A stretch of 64,000 nt of DNA from Candidatus Zhuqueibacterota bacterium. GTDB lineage: Bacteria; Zhuqueibacterota; Zhuqueibacteria; Oceanimicrobiales; Oceanimicrobiaceae. Made by a program: the position numbers and the translations under genes. The notes beneath the pieces are model-generated. The model did not search any database and was not told the origin of the DNA. It saw nothing but the letters and a program-made list of their open reading frames with translations. Shown in pieces: positions 8,251 through 17,974 of this stretch; position 1 is the stretch's first letter; every line of letters begins with the position of its first letter. The DNA lies in the NCBI GenBank assembly GCA_029262055.1, contig JAJDAD010000043.1, positions 1 to 64,000 of the forward strand. Reading direction: 5' to 3'.

Positions 8251-9110
8251 ACGTTTTCGTTCTGAGCCTCCCGGATGTTGATTGTTAGATTGTCAATGAG
8301 ACGAACTCCGTCCACTGAAACAGCCAAGCAAATCAAGACCCGGCCTGCAATGCGCTCAATTTCATCGACCGTTGCCGGATTGACAATGCTGACGTAGTCG
8401 ATCCGGGCCAGATTGTAGTCCTCAATGTGCGCGCTCAGCGCAGATCTTAGCGTGGCGGCTTTCCTTTCACCAGACGAGATCATTCGTTCGGCTAACCGCA
8501 ACGCCTCATAGAGGCAGATGGCCTGCTTTCTGGCGGGAGCAGGCAAACGCGCATTTCTCGAGCTCATCGCCAGGCCGTCCTGCTCACGCACGGTCGGACA
8601 GGCCACAACCTGAAGGTTGAAATTCAAGTCTTTCACCATCTGTTGAATCAGCAATAGTTGCTGTGCATCTTTTTGACCGAAATAAGCCCGTTGCGGTTCA
8701 AAGACATTGAACAGCTTGGCGACAATGGTGGCTACGCCGCGGAAATGTCCCGGCCGGGCGGCACCCTCCAAAGGCTTGGCCAATTCCTGCACGCTCACAT
8801 AAGTCTGATAGTCCGGCGGGTAAATCTCGGCCGGAGCCGGAGTCCAGACCAGGTCGACTTCTTCATGTTCCAGAAGTTCAAGATCGCGTCGAAGATCCTT
8901 CGGATAAGTTCGCAGATCTTGAACGTCCTCAAACTGTTTTGGGTTCAGGAATATGCTCACGGCGACGTAATCATTTTCCGCACGCGCTTTGCGGACCAAA
9001 CTCAAATGCCCGGCATGGAGATAGCCCATCGTTGGGACTAATCCCCACTTACCGGCCCGGTTTTGCAGGCGACATTGCCTGATATCATCTATTTTCTTAA
9101 GGACTTTCAT
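8247..9110 (-). CDS. panC: Pantothenate synthetase (pantoate--beta-alanine ligase)
   Basis: A 287-aa ATP-dependent ligase joining pantoate to beta-alanine. It shows the nucleotidyltransferase HxGH motif in [15 protein letters not shown], the active-site stretch [13 protein letters not shown], and the KMSKS-equivalent in [10 protein letters not shown]. Length is normal. It overlaps panD by four bases at its end and panE by four bases at its start, so translational coupling is likely. Confidence 0.97.
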   Translation of the reverse strand: MKVLKKIDDIRQCRLQNRAGKWGLVPTMGYLHAGHLSLVRKARAENDYVAVSIFLNPKQFEDVQDLRTYPKDLRRDLELLEHEEVDLVWTPAPAEIYPPDYQTYVSVQELAKPLEGAARPGHFRGVATIVAKLFNVFEPQRAYFGQKDAQQLLLIQQMVKDLNFNLQVVACPTVREQDGLAMSSRNARLPAPARKQAICLYEALRLAERMISSGERKAATLRSALSAHIEDYNLARIDYVSIVNPATVDEIERIAGRVLICLAVSVDGVRLIDNLTINIREAQNENV

Positions 9111-10087
9111 AACTGATCCACTAATGCAACGACATCGTCAATGGGCGCTGGGACACCTTCTTCCAAGCGTTTCATCTTTTGAAACAAAATATCATTGACC
9201 GGCGTCTTTATGCCATAATTTTTTGCAATAGCGACAATCTTGCCTGTGATAAAGTCTATTTCCGTCTGTCTCTTGTTCCGCATGTCCTGCAACATGGACG
9301 ATTCGTTTTGCGCCGTTGTGCGGCAGATCTCGAATAGTTTTTTGTTCAGGTCGTCGGGATCCAAGTTGACATTTTGGCGCCCGGCTACTTCGCAGACTTC
9401 AAACAAGACCCGTTGCATGATTCTTCCACAGTCAGCGTGAGCGAGAAGCTGGCCATTTTTCACCTGCAACAAAGCGCTCAGTGGGTTGATGGCAGCGTTG
9501 ATGGCAAGCTTGGTCCAGAGAATAGTCCCGGGATCATCTGCCAGGCTGACCGGCATGCCGCAATTGCGAAGAATGCGAGTCAACTGCTGCTGCAAGTCTT
9601 CCCGGTGCCGATTGCGGCCCAAGGTGGTTTGCCCGTTGCCCGCATGGTGCAGGTAACCCCGGCCAAGCCAGGTAGCCGCCTGGGAAGTGGAACCAACGGC
9701 CACCCGCTGTTCACCGACCCGCTTGCCCAGTTCTTCCCGGTTGCCAAAACCGTTCTGCAGAGTGACGCACACGCCTTGCGGTTTCAGGACCCGGGCCACG
9801 AGCGCGGCGGTCTTGCTGGTCTGGTAGCTCTTCACCAAGACAAGAACAGCATCAGCCGCCGGAAGTGCGTCCAGGTCATTCGTAACAGGGAGTTGTGTTT
9901 GAGATTCAGTGCCGTCGGCGTGCAGGAGCCGCAGGCCCTGTTGGGACAGAATCTCGAGTTGCGACTTCCAGGTACCATAAATGTGCAGGCCGAAACGGTC
10001 GGCAGGGGCGATGGTCGAGCGACTCTCCTGCAGATGCTGTGCAAACAGACATCCCAGCGCGCCTATGCCGAACACCACTATATCCAA
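9107..10087 (-). CDS. panE: 2-dehydropantoate 2-reductase
   Basis: A 326-aa NADPH-dependent ketopantoate reductase (ApbA/PanE family) producing pantoate. The N-terminal Rossmann motif is GIGALG (residues 7-12). The catalytic lysine region is LWTKLAINAAINPLSALL, and the C-terminal helical domain follows. Its start lies inside the 3' end of panB (10-bp overlap) and its end overlaps panC by four bases. The order panB-panE-panC-panD follows the reaction order, apart from PanD supplying the side branch. Confidence 0.95.
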   Translation of the reverse strand: MDIVVFGIGALGCLFAQHLQESRSTIAPADRFGLHIYGTWKSQLEILSQQGLRLLHADGTESQTQLPVTNDLDALPAADAVLVLVKSYQTSKTAALVARVLKPQGVCVTLQNGFGNREELGKRVGEQRVAVGSTSQAATWLGRGYLHHAGNGQTTLGRNRHREDLQQQLTRILRNCGMPVSLADDPGTILWTKLAINAAINPLSALLQVKNGQLLAHADCGRIMQRVLFEVCEVAGRQNVNLDPDDLNKKLFEICRTTAQNESSMLQDMRNKRQTEIDFITGKIVAIAKNYGIKTPVNDILFQKMKRLEEGVPAPIDDVVALVDQL

Positions 10088-10950
10088 CTCTGGTCCGGCT
10101 TATTTGCTTTTTCTAAAAACTGTTCTAACTCGGTCGCGTCCATTTTAAAGGAGTGTTCAGGACCGGGAAACTGACCGCCTTCCACCTCCTCACAAAATTT
10201 CTTCAGCGCACTTACAATCGGTTCGCTCAGGTCAGCGTACTTCTTGATGAACTGTGGTGCAAAATCACCAGACAGGCCTAGGATATCGTGAAACACCAGC
10301 ACCTGTCCGTCGCAGCCCGGACCTGCTCCGATCCCGATTGTCGGGATAGTCAGTTTTTTGCTGATCTCGCGTGCCACGGGCTCGGGCACTGCTTCGAACA
10401 CCAGAGAAAAACAGCCTGACCGTTCCAGAAGCAATGCGTCTTCATAAAGCCGTAGCGCGTCTTTGGCTGTTTTGCCCTGAATGCGATATCCGCCTAACTG
10501 AGTCGCCGACTGCGGGGTTAGTCCCAGGTGCCCCATAACTGAAATACCCGCATCCACGATTGCTTTGATCGTGGCAGCAACTGGCTGTCCTCCCTCGAGT
10601 TTGACAGCATCCATGTTGGCCTCTTTCAAAAAGCGTCCCGCATTCTGAATGGCTTCCCGCCGATCAACCTGGTAGGACATAAAAGGCATGTCGCCAACCA
10701 GGAAAGCCCTCTGCGCACCACGAGACACGGCTTTGCAATGATGCAGCATCTCGTCCATTGTGACCTGCACGGTGTCGGGATGGCCCAGAACAGTCATCGC
10801 CAGGGAGTCGCCAACCAGAATGATGTCGGCGCCTGCCGCTTCCACCAGCTTGGCCCCGGGATAGTCATAAGCCGTCAGCATCGTGATCGCCTGACCATCG
10901 TGTTTCTTTCGTTGTAAAGATGGGATGGAAGTTTTTCTAACTTGGCTCAT
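10078..10950 (-). CDS. panB: 3-methyl-2-oxobutanoate hydroxymethyltransferase
   Basis: A 290-aa enzyme transferring a hydroxymethyl group from methylene-tetrahydrofolate to ketoisovalerate, the first committed pantothenate step. Motifs include TAYDYPGAKLVEAAGAD, LVGDSLAMTVLGH, MGHLGLTPQS and GIGAGPGCDGQVLV. I place the start at the ATG at 10950; an in-frame GTG at 10959 adds three residues and is equally possible, since neither has a clear ribosome site. It is the first gene of the pan-nad run. The receptor-gene terminator lies just upstream, so this operon must have its own promoter in the ~90 bp before it. Confidence 0.96.
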   Translation of the reverse strand: MSQVRKTSIPSLQRKKHDGQAITMLTAYDYPGAKLVEAAGADIILVGDSLAMTVLGHPDTVQVTMDEMLHHCKAVSRGAQRAFLVGDMPFMSYQVDRREAIQNAGRFLKEANMDAVKLEGGQPVAATIKAIVDAGISVMGHLGLTPQSATQLGGYRIQGKTAKDALRLYEDALLLERSGCFSLVFEAVPEPVAREISKKLTIPTIGIGAGPGCDGQVLVFHDILGLSGDFAPQFIKKYADLSEPIVSALKKFCEEVEGGQFPGPEHSFKMDATELEQFLEKANKPDQSWI

Positions 10951-10969
10951 TTTATTCACTACTCAACAT

Positions 10970-11001
10970 AAAAAAGGCTGGTACTCAAAAAAGTACCAGC
11001 C
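10970..11001 (-). terminator. Intrinsic terminator of the Oar-like receptor gene
   Basis: A perfect 10-bp hairpin: GGCTGGTACT (10976-10985) and AGTACCAGCC (10992-11001) around a 6-nt loop. On the minus strand it is followed directly by six T residues (10975-10970). It ends transcripts coming from the gene that stops at 11045 and separates them from panB. A second small inverted repeat, ATTCCG / CGGAAT (11003-11025), sits immediately before it. Confidence 0.85.
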
Positions 11002-11044
11002 CATTCCGTTATTGGCCAGCGGAATACTCAGGGTTTCCGCGCAT

Positions 11045-14000
11045 TTAGAAGCTGTACCGAATTCCGAACTGCGCTTGCCAGCGAGATGAGAAACTGGCCG
11101 TACTGTAGGAATCCTCCTGAGTAATCACGCCATCGTTATTGCTGTCACGGGGATCCAGAGTGACTTTCGGTTTGCCCTGGGCATCGTAACCTCGAAAGTC
11201 CAGGAAGTTGTCCGCTCCAAATCGAACATTTTGGACATGGCCCCAATCACTGCTAAAGAAATTGAGGAGGTTCTGGACGTCGAGAGTAACCTCGAAATTC
11301 TGCCCACCAATGGACGGAATCTTTTGCGCAACGCGCAGATCCAGGCGATGGTTCCACGGCGCTCTCGCCGAGTTCCGCTCAAAGATTTTGCCGCGCGAGT
11401 CTTTTAGAGCATCACTGGAATTGATGAAAGTCTCGATCCTGGCCCACTCTGCATCAAACGCTGCTTGATCAGCAAAGGGTTCGGACGAGATATCGCTCTG
11501 GCTAGCAGGGACAAAGACAAGGTCATTGTCGCCAAATGAGCGGTCGCCGTTGACATTGTTGTCGTACATATAACTAAAAGGCTCACCGGAACGACCCTGG
11601 TAGAAAAGTGAAACTGTGGTGCCAAGACGTTGCCCATAATTGAAGCCGTAGGAAACGTCACCAACGATGCGGTGTCTGGTCTCCCAGAGAGAGGTAGCAG
11701 ACTTATCGCCATTAGGATCACTGGTCACCTGGAATTGCCAGTTCGAGATCGACCGGCTGGAGGTACCACTGTTTACATCGTCAGAACGGCCGTAGGTGTA
11801 AGCCAGGCTTCCGCCGAGGTTCGGAAGAAGACCGCGACCCATTTGCTTTTGAATGCGTGCGGTTCCCAGGAATTGAAAGCCGGTACTCACGTTGTCCAGC
11901 AGAATGACGGTGTTGAAATCTGAGCTAACACGGTCGCCGCCATAATCGGGTCTGCCGTCCGGCAATGTGCCAACAGGCGCGCCGGGATTGTTCGGGTCAC
12001 CGATGTTGAGATTGATGAATCGAACCTCATTGATGTTCTTCGAATACATAAACTCAACTGTTCCGACAAGACCCGGCTGAAGCTGATGGTCAAGCGCAAG
12101 GTTGGTTCTCAACACTTGCGGGTTCTTGAAGTCTTTGTCCGTCAACGCGATGTCTGCTGTCGGAATATCTCCCAAAACATCCGGCTGATTGTTTGGATCA
12201 GCACTGGCCTCGATACCAGCGATGTCATCGCCACTTAGATCAACACGGGCAAAATCTACACCGGTATTGCTGAAGGCATTCGACAGCCAAACAGCCGGCG
12301 GCAGACCTGCGAACATACCAAATCCACCGCGGAGTTGCGTGGTTCTGTCTTCTGACAAATCATAATTGAAGCCCACACGCGGCTGCCAAAGAATGTTACC
12401 GCTTGGTACTTCTGCGGTGCTGCGGCCAAATGTTGTTTCAAACAGGGCGTTTGCAAGTGGCTCGTCCGATATGATGGGGATATCCGCACGCAAGCCATAG
12501 GTCAGGTTGAGCTTTGGCGAGGGTTTCCACTCATCCTGGACGTAGAAGCCGAGTTGCAGGTAATCCCATTTTGCACGGGGAGAGTCTACTCCAGAGACTC
12601 TTGACTGACTCAGGAGAAAACGGTCCGGATTGTTTGTTGAGAATGGATCCGTGCCGGCTGCGAGGTCGTTAATGTCGACATTGAATTCGTAGGCGCCAAA
12701 GGCATCCTGGATGAACAGATTGTCAAAGGAGATGAATTCATTGTGCGTCCCGAATGTCAGTGTGTGGTCGCCGGTATAATAGAGCAGATTGTTGGTGAAT
12801 TCAAATGTATTCTGGTCCAATGCGTTTTTCTGAGAAAAGCGCTCCACACCAAACCTGATTTCACCAAGGTCGGAGCCGGCATCTTCCAGATTTATCTGGA
12901 ATTCCGGAGCAGCGGCGAACAGGGGTGACCGTTTGTCACGAACCGTGGTGTAGCCCAGTCTGAGCTCATTGGCCATGTTGCTGCCAAAGGTGCTGTTGAG
13001 CTGCACGACCGTCGAATTGACCTGATTATCACGCTTGAACTGATTGCTTTCGAGTGTATACTCATCATCACTACGGTCAAGCCCATCATCGAAGTCGGCG
13101 TCAACAAAATTGTGACGGACGGTGAGACGGTGCTCAGGTGAAAGGTTGATGTCCAATCTGGCAAAGATTTTCTGGTCGTTGGTTTCATTGATAAACGGTG
13201 CGAAACCGCCGGGATTGTAACCATACACGTTGTTGGCAATATCGACAATCTGATTCATTTGGGCTTCTGTAATCGGAAATTCCTGGGCCTGTCCTGAACC
13301 TTGAAGGCCACCGGTGTCCGGAAAATCCCGACGCCTGACCTCGCCGCTGACAAAGAAGAAGACTTTGTCCTCAACGAGCGGGCCGCCAAACCTGAAGCCG
13401 CCCTGGAAGTCATCAAAATCACCAAATTCATTGCCTTCGAGATCACCCACAAAGGACTGATTTTGGCCAAAAAAGTAGGCTGAGCCCTCGAACTGGTTGG
13501 TGCCGCTGCGGGTGACTGCATTGATCAAACCGCCGGCAAAACTGCCTGAACGAACATCGTAGGGAGCAATCTGCACCTGAAACTCCTGAATGGCGTCCAG
13601 ACTAATCGGTTGGGACTGGGCCCCTGCTGCACCCACCGAGCCCGTCGGTGAACCGTCGGCGTTAAGGCCAAAGGCATCTCTCAAAACCGCGCCGTCAACC
13701 TGCAAATTGTTTTGGTGGTTGTTCTTGCCCGCGACACTCGTGCCGGCCGCGGTGGTGTTCACCTGAGGCGCCAGACGGGTGAAATCGGAAATGCTGCGTG
13801 TGATGGTCGGCAGCGCTTCGATTTGAGCCGTCGTGATATTGCTGACCGTACCCGTGTTGGAAGCGGTCAAGATTGCATCCCGCTCCGCGACGGTTACGAT
13901 TTCTGACAACTCAACAGCCGACTCAGCCAGAGTGAAATTCACCCTGAGATCCTGGCCGATGGCCAGAAATACATTTTCCTGTTTGGCGACATGGTAACCG

Positions 14001-14254
14001 ATGAAGCTCGCGGTAACCGTATAGGGCCCGCCGATCTTCACACCTGGAATATTGAAACGTCCATCGGAACGCGAAGCCGCACCAAATGATGTGCCGGTCG
14101 GCTCGTGAATCGCGACCACGTTGGCGCCAACCAGCGGTTCACCGTTTTGTATCGTCACTGATCCATTTAGCGAAGCAGTGGTGATACCCTGGGCGAAGAC
14201 CATGATCGGTACCAGCGTCGCGATTAGTGTAAGAAAAAGTGTCCTTTTTAGCAT
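11045..14254 (-). CDS. TonB-dependent outer-membrane receptor, Oar-like, with carboxypeptidase-regulatory N-domain
   Basis: A 1069-aa outer-membrane protein. Residues 1-22 are a signal peptide ending in FAQG. Residues ~25-110 form a carboxypeptidase-regulatory-like beta-sandwich (LVGANVVAIHEPTGT ... FNIPGVKIGGPYTVTASFIGY). A plug domain follows (NNLQVDGAVLRDAFG, AIQEFQVQIAPYDVRSGSFAGG), then a long C-terminal barrel ending in QFGIRYSF. The architecture matches the Oar subfamily named after the Myxococcus protein, which is linked to export or signalling rather than to a known nutrient. GGAGG lies 8 nt before the ATG, and a promoter candidate lies ~230 bp upstream. A terminator follows, so it is probably monocistronic. 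Substrate unknown. Confidence 0.9.
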   Translation of the reverse strand: MLKRTLFLTLIATLVPIMVFAQGITTASLNGSVTIQNGEPLVGANVVAIHEPTGTSFGAASRSDGRFNIPGVKIGGPYTVTASFIGYHVAKQENVFLAIGQDLRVNFTLAESAVELSEIVTVAERDAILTASNTGTVSNITTAQIEALPTITRSISDFTRLAPQVNTTAAGTSVAGKNNHQNNLQVDGAVLRDAFGLNADGSPTGSVGAAGAQSQPISLDAIQEFQVQIAPYDVRSGSFAGGLINAVTRSGTNQFEGSAYFFGQNQSFVGDLEGNEFGDFDDFQGGFRFGGPLVEDKVFFFVSGEVRRRDFPDTGGLQGSGQAQEFPITEAQMNQIVDIANNVYGYNPGGFAPFINETNDQKIFARLDINLSPEHRLTVRHNFVDADFDDGLDRSDDEYTLESNQFKRDNQVNSTVVQLNSTFGSNMANELRLGYTTVRDKRSPLFAAAPEFQINLEDAGSDLGEIRFGVERFSQKNALDQNTFEFTNNLLYYTGDHTLTFGTHNEFISFDNLFIQDAFGAYEFNVDINDLAAGTDPFSTNNPDRFLLSQSRVSGVDSPRAKWDYLQLGFYVQDEWKPSPKLNLTYGLRADIPIISDEPLANALFETTFGRSTAEVPSGNILWQPRVGFNYDLSEDRTTQLRGGFGMFAGLPPAVWLSNAFSNTGVDFARVDLSGDDIAGIEASADPNNQPDVLGDIPTADIALTDKDFKNPQVLRTNLALDHQLQPGLVGTVEFMYSKNINEVRFINLNIGDPNNPGAPVGTLPDGRPDYGGDRVSSDFNTVILLDNVSTGFQFLGTARIQKQMGRGLLPNLGGSLAYTYGRSDDVNSGTSSRSISNWQFQVTSDPNGDKSATSLWETRHRIVGDVSYGFNYGQRLGTTVSLFYQGRSGEPFSYMYDNNVNGDRSFGDNDLVFVPASQSDISSEPFADQAAFDAEWARIETFINSSDALKDSRGKIFERNSARAPWNHRLDLRVAQKIPSIGGQNFEVTLDVQNLLNFFSSDWGHVQNVRFGADNFLDFRGYDAQGKPKVTLDPRDSNNDGVITQEDSYSTASFSSRWQAQFGIRYSF

Positions 14255-14661
14255 AAAGTGTTTCCTCCATTTATACTGCTACCCCTGGCAGGTGGATTGT
14301 TTTCCTCAAATTGCAAAGCAGATCAATGCTCGGGTGTTATCACCTCCGTTTTGATTTTTTGAATAATTGAAGCCCAGTTGTATGTTTGGTCATGAGCCGT
14401 CAAGTGTGCGGCTGACACTTAGAGCCATTTCAATGAGTTTTGTTGCCTCGCAGGATACCCACACTAAGCCATAAATATTTGCAAAACGTAAGAATTTCGC
14501 ACCTATTTGTCAAGCTATTTGTCCGGTCTGGAAGCACCTGAAACGATGGTCATGATCTGACGTTCAGCGACTCTTCAAAGCGATGTTTTCACGGGTTTGG
14601 CAATGGTAGGACCCGGGTGTTACGAAAGGCTTGCAATGCGGTGAAAAACGTGTGAAGAGAT
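14255..14661. other. Leader region of the Oar-like receptor gene
   Basis: A 407-bp non-coding interval between mogA and the receptor gene. It contains the minus-strand promoter candidate at 14485-14513 and a ~230-nt untranslated leader. The leader holds a second GGAGGTG sequence near 14340 with no obvious reading frame behind it. I tried to match it to known riboswitch families by eye and found no convincing fit. Confidence 0.4.
14485..14513 (-). promoter_or_regulatory. Promoter candidate for the Oar-like receptor gene
   Basis: On the minus strand, TTGACA (14513-14508), a 17-nt spacer, then TACGTT (14490-14485) followed by TTG. The -35 is perfect. The -10 is poor against TATAAT but fits the TAnnTTTG-like -10 of Bacteroidetes sigma factors and the other promoters proposed in this window. 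Confidence 0.5.
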
Positions 14662-15180
14662 TCAGTCTGTGGGGCCGGGGAAACCGTGGTCCCCGTCGGC
14701 CACGGTTTCGTTTTGTAGAACCCGGATGGCGTGCGGGATCACCTGCAGCACGGCTTCCAGATTTTCGCGTACACCTTTCGGGTTGCCGGGCAGGTTGATT
14801 ATCAATGACTTCTGGCAGGTGCCACACACTCCCCTGGAAAGTATCGCGTAGGGAGTCTTGTTGAATCCTGCGGCCCGCATGGCTTCTTCAAAGCCGGGCA
14901 ACCGTCGCTCAATTACGGCCAGCGTCGCCTCCGGGGTTACGTCGGTGGCAGAGATGCCGGTGCCGCCGGTTGTAAGGACCAGGGCCGCCTGGACTTTTTC
15001 TGTCAAATATCTTAACTGCGCAACAATGGTTTCCTCATCATCCGGGATGATTGCGTATTCGTTAACCGTGCAGCCGATCTCTCTGACCATTTCTTTTATA
15101 ATTGTCCCGCTGGCATCTGTATCGCGTTCTCCGCGACTACCGCGGGTCGAAATGGTCAGGACGGCTGTTCTTATGTTCAT
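14662..15180 (-). CDS. mogA: Molybdenum cofactor biosynthesis protein, MogA/MoaB family
   Basis: A 172-aa cytoplasmic enzyme that adenylylates molybdopterin before metal insertion. The signature TTGGTGISATDVTPEAT and the second motif SLIINLPGNPKGV are both present, in a protein of the usual ~160-190 residues. Upstream is a 299-bp gap shared with the divergent exported-protein gene, and the receptor gene downstream has its own promoter, so it is probably transcribed alone. No other molybdopterin gene is in the window. MogA and MoaB cannot be separated by eye. Confidence 0.9.
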   Translation of the reverse strand: MNIRTAVLTISTRGSRGERDTDASGTIIKEMVREIGCTVNEYAIIPDDEETIVAQLRYLTEKVQAALVLTTGGTGISATDVTPEATLAVIERRLPGFEEAMRAAGFNKTPYAILSRGVCGTCQKSLIINLPGNPKGVRENLEAVLQVIPHAIRVLQNETVADGDHGFPGPTD

Positions 15181-15401
15181 TCTATCGTTCCCAAGATGAT
15201 AAGTGTCTCAACCTAATTCCAAATCTAACACCCTGCAATGCAAGTGGCAAGGGAATAACGCTTCACAGCAATGGCCCGTTCACATAGGCATGTTCAAAAA
15301 TAATGCCTGCGCGGAATTATTAGGGTATGAATAGTGTTATTAGGTGTGGAGTGATCTGTCCTTTCAAAAAGTGAACGTAAAGAAACATTTTTCAGTATCT
15401 C

Positions 15402-15443
15402 GTCAAGTTGAGACTTGACACTTTGATCATAGTTTCTTAGCTT
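15402..15443 (+). promoter_or_regulatory. Promoter with palindrome over the -35, upstream of the 15480 gene
   Basis: TTGACA (15415-15420), a 17-nt spacer, then TAGCTT (15438-15443), with the ATG about 36 bp further on. A perfect inverted repeat, GTCAAGT (15402-15408) and ACTTGAC (15413-15419), overlaps the -35, so a dimeric regulator could block or recruit polymerase here. Confidence 0.5.
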
Positions 15444-15479
15444 CAGAACCTTAATTACTCCTAACAAAAACTCAAGTTC

Positions 15480-17618
15480 ATGAAAATCCTCGGGAAAATC
15501 TCTTTCCTCTTCCTATTTCTGTTTTTTTCAATCACCATCCTGCGGGCCCAGGAAGACCCACGCCTGGCCAAAACAACCGTGGATGATGCTTCAAAGTTTA
15601 CAACTGCAGGCAGCATTGGTTTGACTGTCTCCAACTTCGGCACCTTTGGTGACGGCTTCGCTATTCAGTCGCCGGTCGACCAGCCTTCGTGCGAATACCC
15701 GAAAGGCTCCGGGATCGAACACCTGTTTGTCGGTGGGCTATGGATTGGCGGCAAACGCGACAATGGAACAATTTTTGTCACCAGCGGCGCACGGGACATT
15801 CCTTCGCTGCGTGACGTAGCGGCCGGCTTTGAGTTCACCAGTTCGGACGATCCTGCCGATGTCGTGCGCGAGCGATCCAGTATTATTGATAATCCGTTCT
15901 TCGATCCCAGCGCCATAAGTCATCAGGACTTTATTGCCGACTTCACGGACTCCAATGTCGTCGTTCCAGGGACCACAATCCGCATTCCACAGCACACGCC
16001 GATAAACATGTCCGTCCACCTTGAGAGCTACGCCTGGAATTTTCCATTTGCCGATGCTTTTGTGATTCTTAATTACACCATTAAGAATACCGGACGGGAC
16101 AGGCTGAACGATGTCTATATTTCGCTCTGGGCGGATATGGTGGTGCGGAATACCAATATCACGCCACCACGCGTCGGCGGCCCGTTTTTCCAAAATGTCG
16201 GTAATGGCTTCGAGGACTCGCTGCGCATGGCGTACTCTTACGATTTTGATGGCGACCCCGGGTTTACCGAGAGCGGCCTTTATATCGGCATGAAACACCT
16301 TGGCGCCACCCCGCAAGCGAACGACACCACGTATAAAACTACCGCAAACTACAATGCATGGCTTTTCCGTGACTCTGCTGATCCTGTTCTTTTTTCACCG
16401 CAAAACGACATCGACAGCTATCAAAAGCAGGTGCAGCCTTTGCCGCCACTTTTGATTGACACCGTGATCAGAGGACGACGGGGCAATTTCATGACCCTGA
16501 TCACCACCGGTCCTTTCGAGTCCATTGAGCCTGATTCGTCCATCAACGTGGTGTTTGCGGTCATCACTGCCGGCAAATTTGGCAGTGATCCCAACGACCA
16601 GGATACTTTCCAGAGCAGGCAAAATCTGTACACGAACGCCTTCTGGGCGCAAACGGCCTATGACGGCGAAGACCGCAACGGTAACAATGAGCTGGACCCC
16701 GGTGAAGATCTCGACCGCGACGGACAAATCGACCGCTACATCCTGCCGACACCACCCAATACACCGCGCACGAGAGTCGTCGCGTCCGACCGCAAGGTTA
16801 CCATCTACTGGGATCGTTCTGCCGAAGAGTCAGTGGATTTTATCAGTGGCAGGATGGACTTTGAAGGGTATAAACTCTATCGCACCCGGTTGGCCGAAGA
16901 TCTGCCCGGCAGAGATCTCCTTTCGTCCCTCAGCTTGATTGCCGAATTTGACTCAACAAACGGAATTGGTTTTGATACGGGCTTTGACTTTGTTCGTTTG
17001 GATGAGCCGGTGACGTTTGGGGAGTTTATCACCAACCCCTTTACCGGTGAGCAATCGCCTCTGTTCTACTACTACAAATTCGAAAACGACAACGTCCTGA
17101 ACGGCTGGCAATATGGTTACTCGGTCACCGCCTTTGACCAGGGTGATCCCGTCATTAATCTGGACCCGCTGGAAAGCAGTAGGCTCGCTAACGTGAGCAG
17201 GGTTTTTCCAGGCTCTCCCGCCATGGAGGAGCAACAGGCACAATCACAGCCGGCACAGGAGATCAAGGTAGGGGTTTATCCAAATCCGTACCGGGCGCAG
17301 GGCGCGTGGGACGGCAACCTGGAACGCGAACGGAAGATATACTTTTTCAATCTACCGTCCGACAGCGAAGTGCGCATTTACACGCTGGCTGGCGACTTGG
17401 TAGACAAGTTTGAGCATCATGGTGACACTTACTCGGGTGAGGGCATACAATGGTTCGAGCAGTTCGCGGGCAGGGGTGGTATTTTTGCGGGTGGAGAACA
17501 TGCCTGGGACCTGGTTAGCCAGGACGACCAGGCTTTGGCCTCTGGACTGTATTTTTTTACTGTCGAAAACCTGAGTGACGGAGGGATTCAGCGCGGTAAG
17601 TTTTTGGTCATTAAATAA
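15480..17618 (+). CDS. Exported protein of unknown function with Por/T9SS-like C-terminal sorting domain
   Basis: A 712-aa protein with a signal peptide (residues 1-23, ending ILRAQ). The body is beta-rich and matches no family I can name. It carries an acidic DxDxDG-like stretch (DGEDRNGNNELDPGEDLDRDGQ) that could bind calcium, and a FN3-like segment near residues 430-580. The C-terminus (~600-712) has the layout of sorting domains: VYPNPYR, then VRIYTLAGDLV, then LASGLYFFTVEN, ending KFLVIK. Such domains direct export and surface anchoring through a type IX-like route. No ribosome site is visible before the ATG. It is the first of several exported-protein genes on this strand. Confidence 0.75.
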   Translation: MKILGKISFLFLFLFFSITILRAQEDPRLAKTTVDDASKFTTAGSIGLTVSNFGTFGDGFAIQSPVDQPSCEYPKGSGIEHLFVGGLWIGGKRDNGTIFVTSGARDIPSLRDVAAGFEFTSSDDPADVVRERSSIIDNPFFDPSAISHQDFIADFTDSNVVVPGTTIRIPQHTPINMSVHLESYAWNFPFADAFVILNYTIKNTGRDRLNDVYISLWADMVVRNTNITPPRVGGPFFQNVGNGFEDSLRMAYSYDFDGDPGFTESGLYIGMKHLGATPQANDTTYKTTANYNAWLFRDSADPVLFSPQNDIDSYQKQVQPLPPLLIDTVIRGRRGNFMTLITTGPFESIEPDSSINVVFAVITAGKFGSDPNDQDTFQSRQNLYTNAFWAQTAYDGEDRNGNNELDPGEDLDRDGQIDRYILPTPPNTPRTRVVASDRKVTIYWDRSAEESVDFISGRMDFEGYKLYRTRLAEDLPGRDLLSSLSLIAEFDSTNGIGFDTGFDFVRLDEPVTFGEFITNPFTGEQSPLFYYYKFENDNVLNGWQYGYSVTAFDQGDPVINLDPLESSRLANVSRVFPGSPAMEEQQAQSQPAQEIKVGVYPNPYRAQGAWDGNLERERKIYFFNLPSDSEVRIYTLAGDLVDKFEHHGDTYSGEGIQWFEQFAGRGGIFAGGEHAWDLVSQDDQALASGLYFFTVENLSDGGIQRGKFLVIK

Positions 17619-17974
17619 TCCAACCCACTGGGGATATCTTTTACTTTTTTCTTTTTGGCCCCTGAACGTGGATTAGTCATAAATCTTGATTCCGTGGTCA
17701 AATCGTAAGATGTACTGTGAAGTGGGCCGCGTTGCATGCGGTGAGGTGAATTGTCATTCAGGAGGAATCCATTTTGAAGTGCCCAATCGCGTTCGACGGT
17801 GGATTTTTTCGGGGCAATAGAAGAGTATTTTACAAAATAATTCAGATGAAATAGAAATGAGATTATTCCAGAATACTATTTCCAGATGTGTGAATTCAAT
17901 TCAGGAAGGAGGCATTTACGGTATAACTGATTTTAACGAGATGGTTTCATCCACAATCTAATGGAGGTGAACTG
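17619..17974. other. Intergenic region before the lamin-tail protein gene
   Basis: A 356-bp AT-rich gap. No clear hairpin terminator for the upstream gene and no convincing -35/-10 pair were found. A strong ribosome site GGAGGT (17963-17968) lies 6 nt before the next ATG. Confidence 0.4.

Noticed and set aside
9374-10174. Plus-strand open frame of ~266 codons across panE and panB
   Set aside because: Both opposite genes are certain by motif; the plus-strand translation shows no family features.
14255-14500. Riboswitch in the leader of the Oar-like receptor gene
   Set aside because: By eye I could not match cobalamin, TPP or other known cores; only ordinary small repeats are seen.
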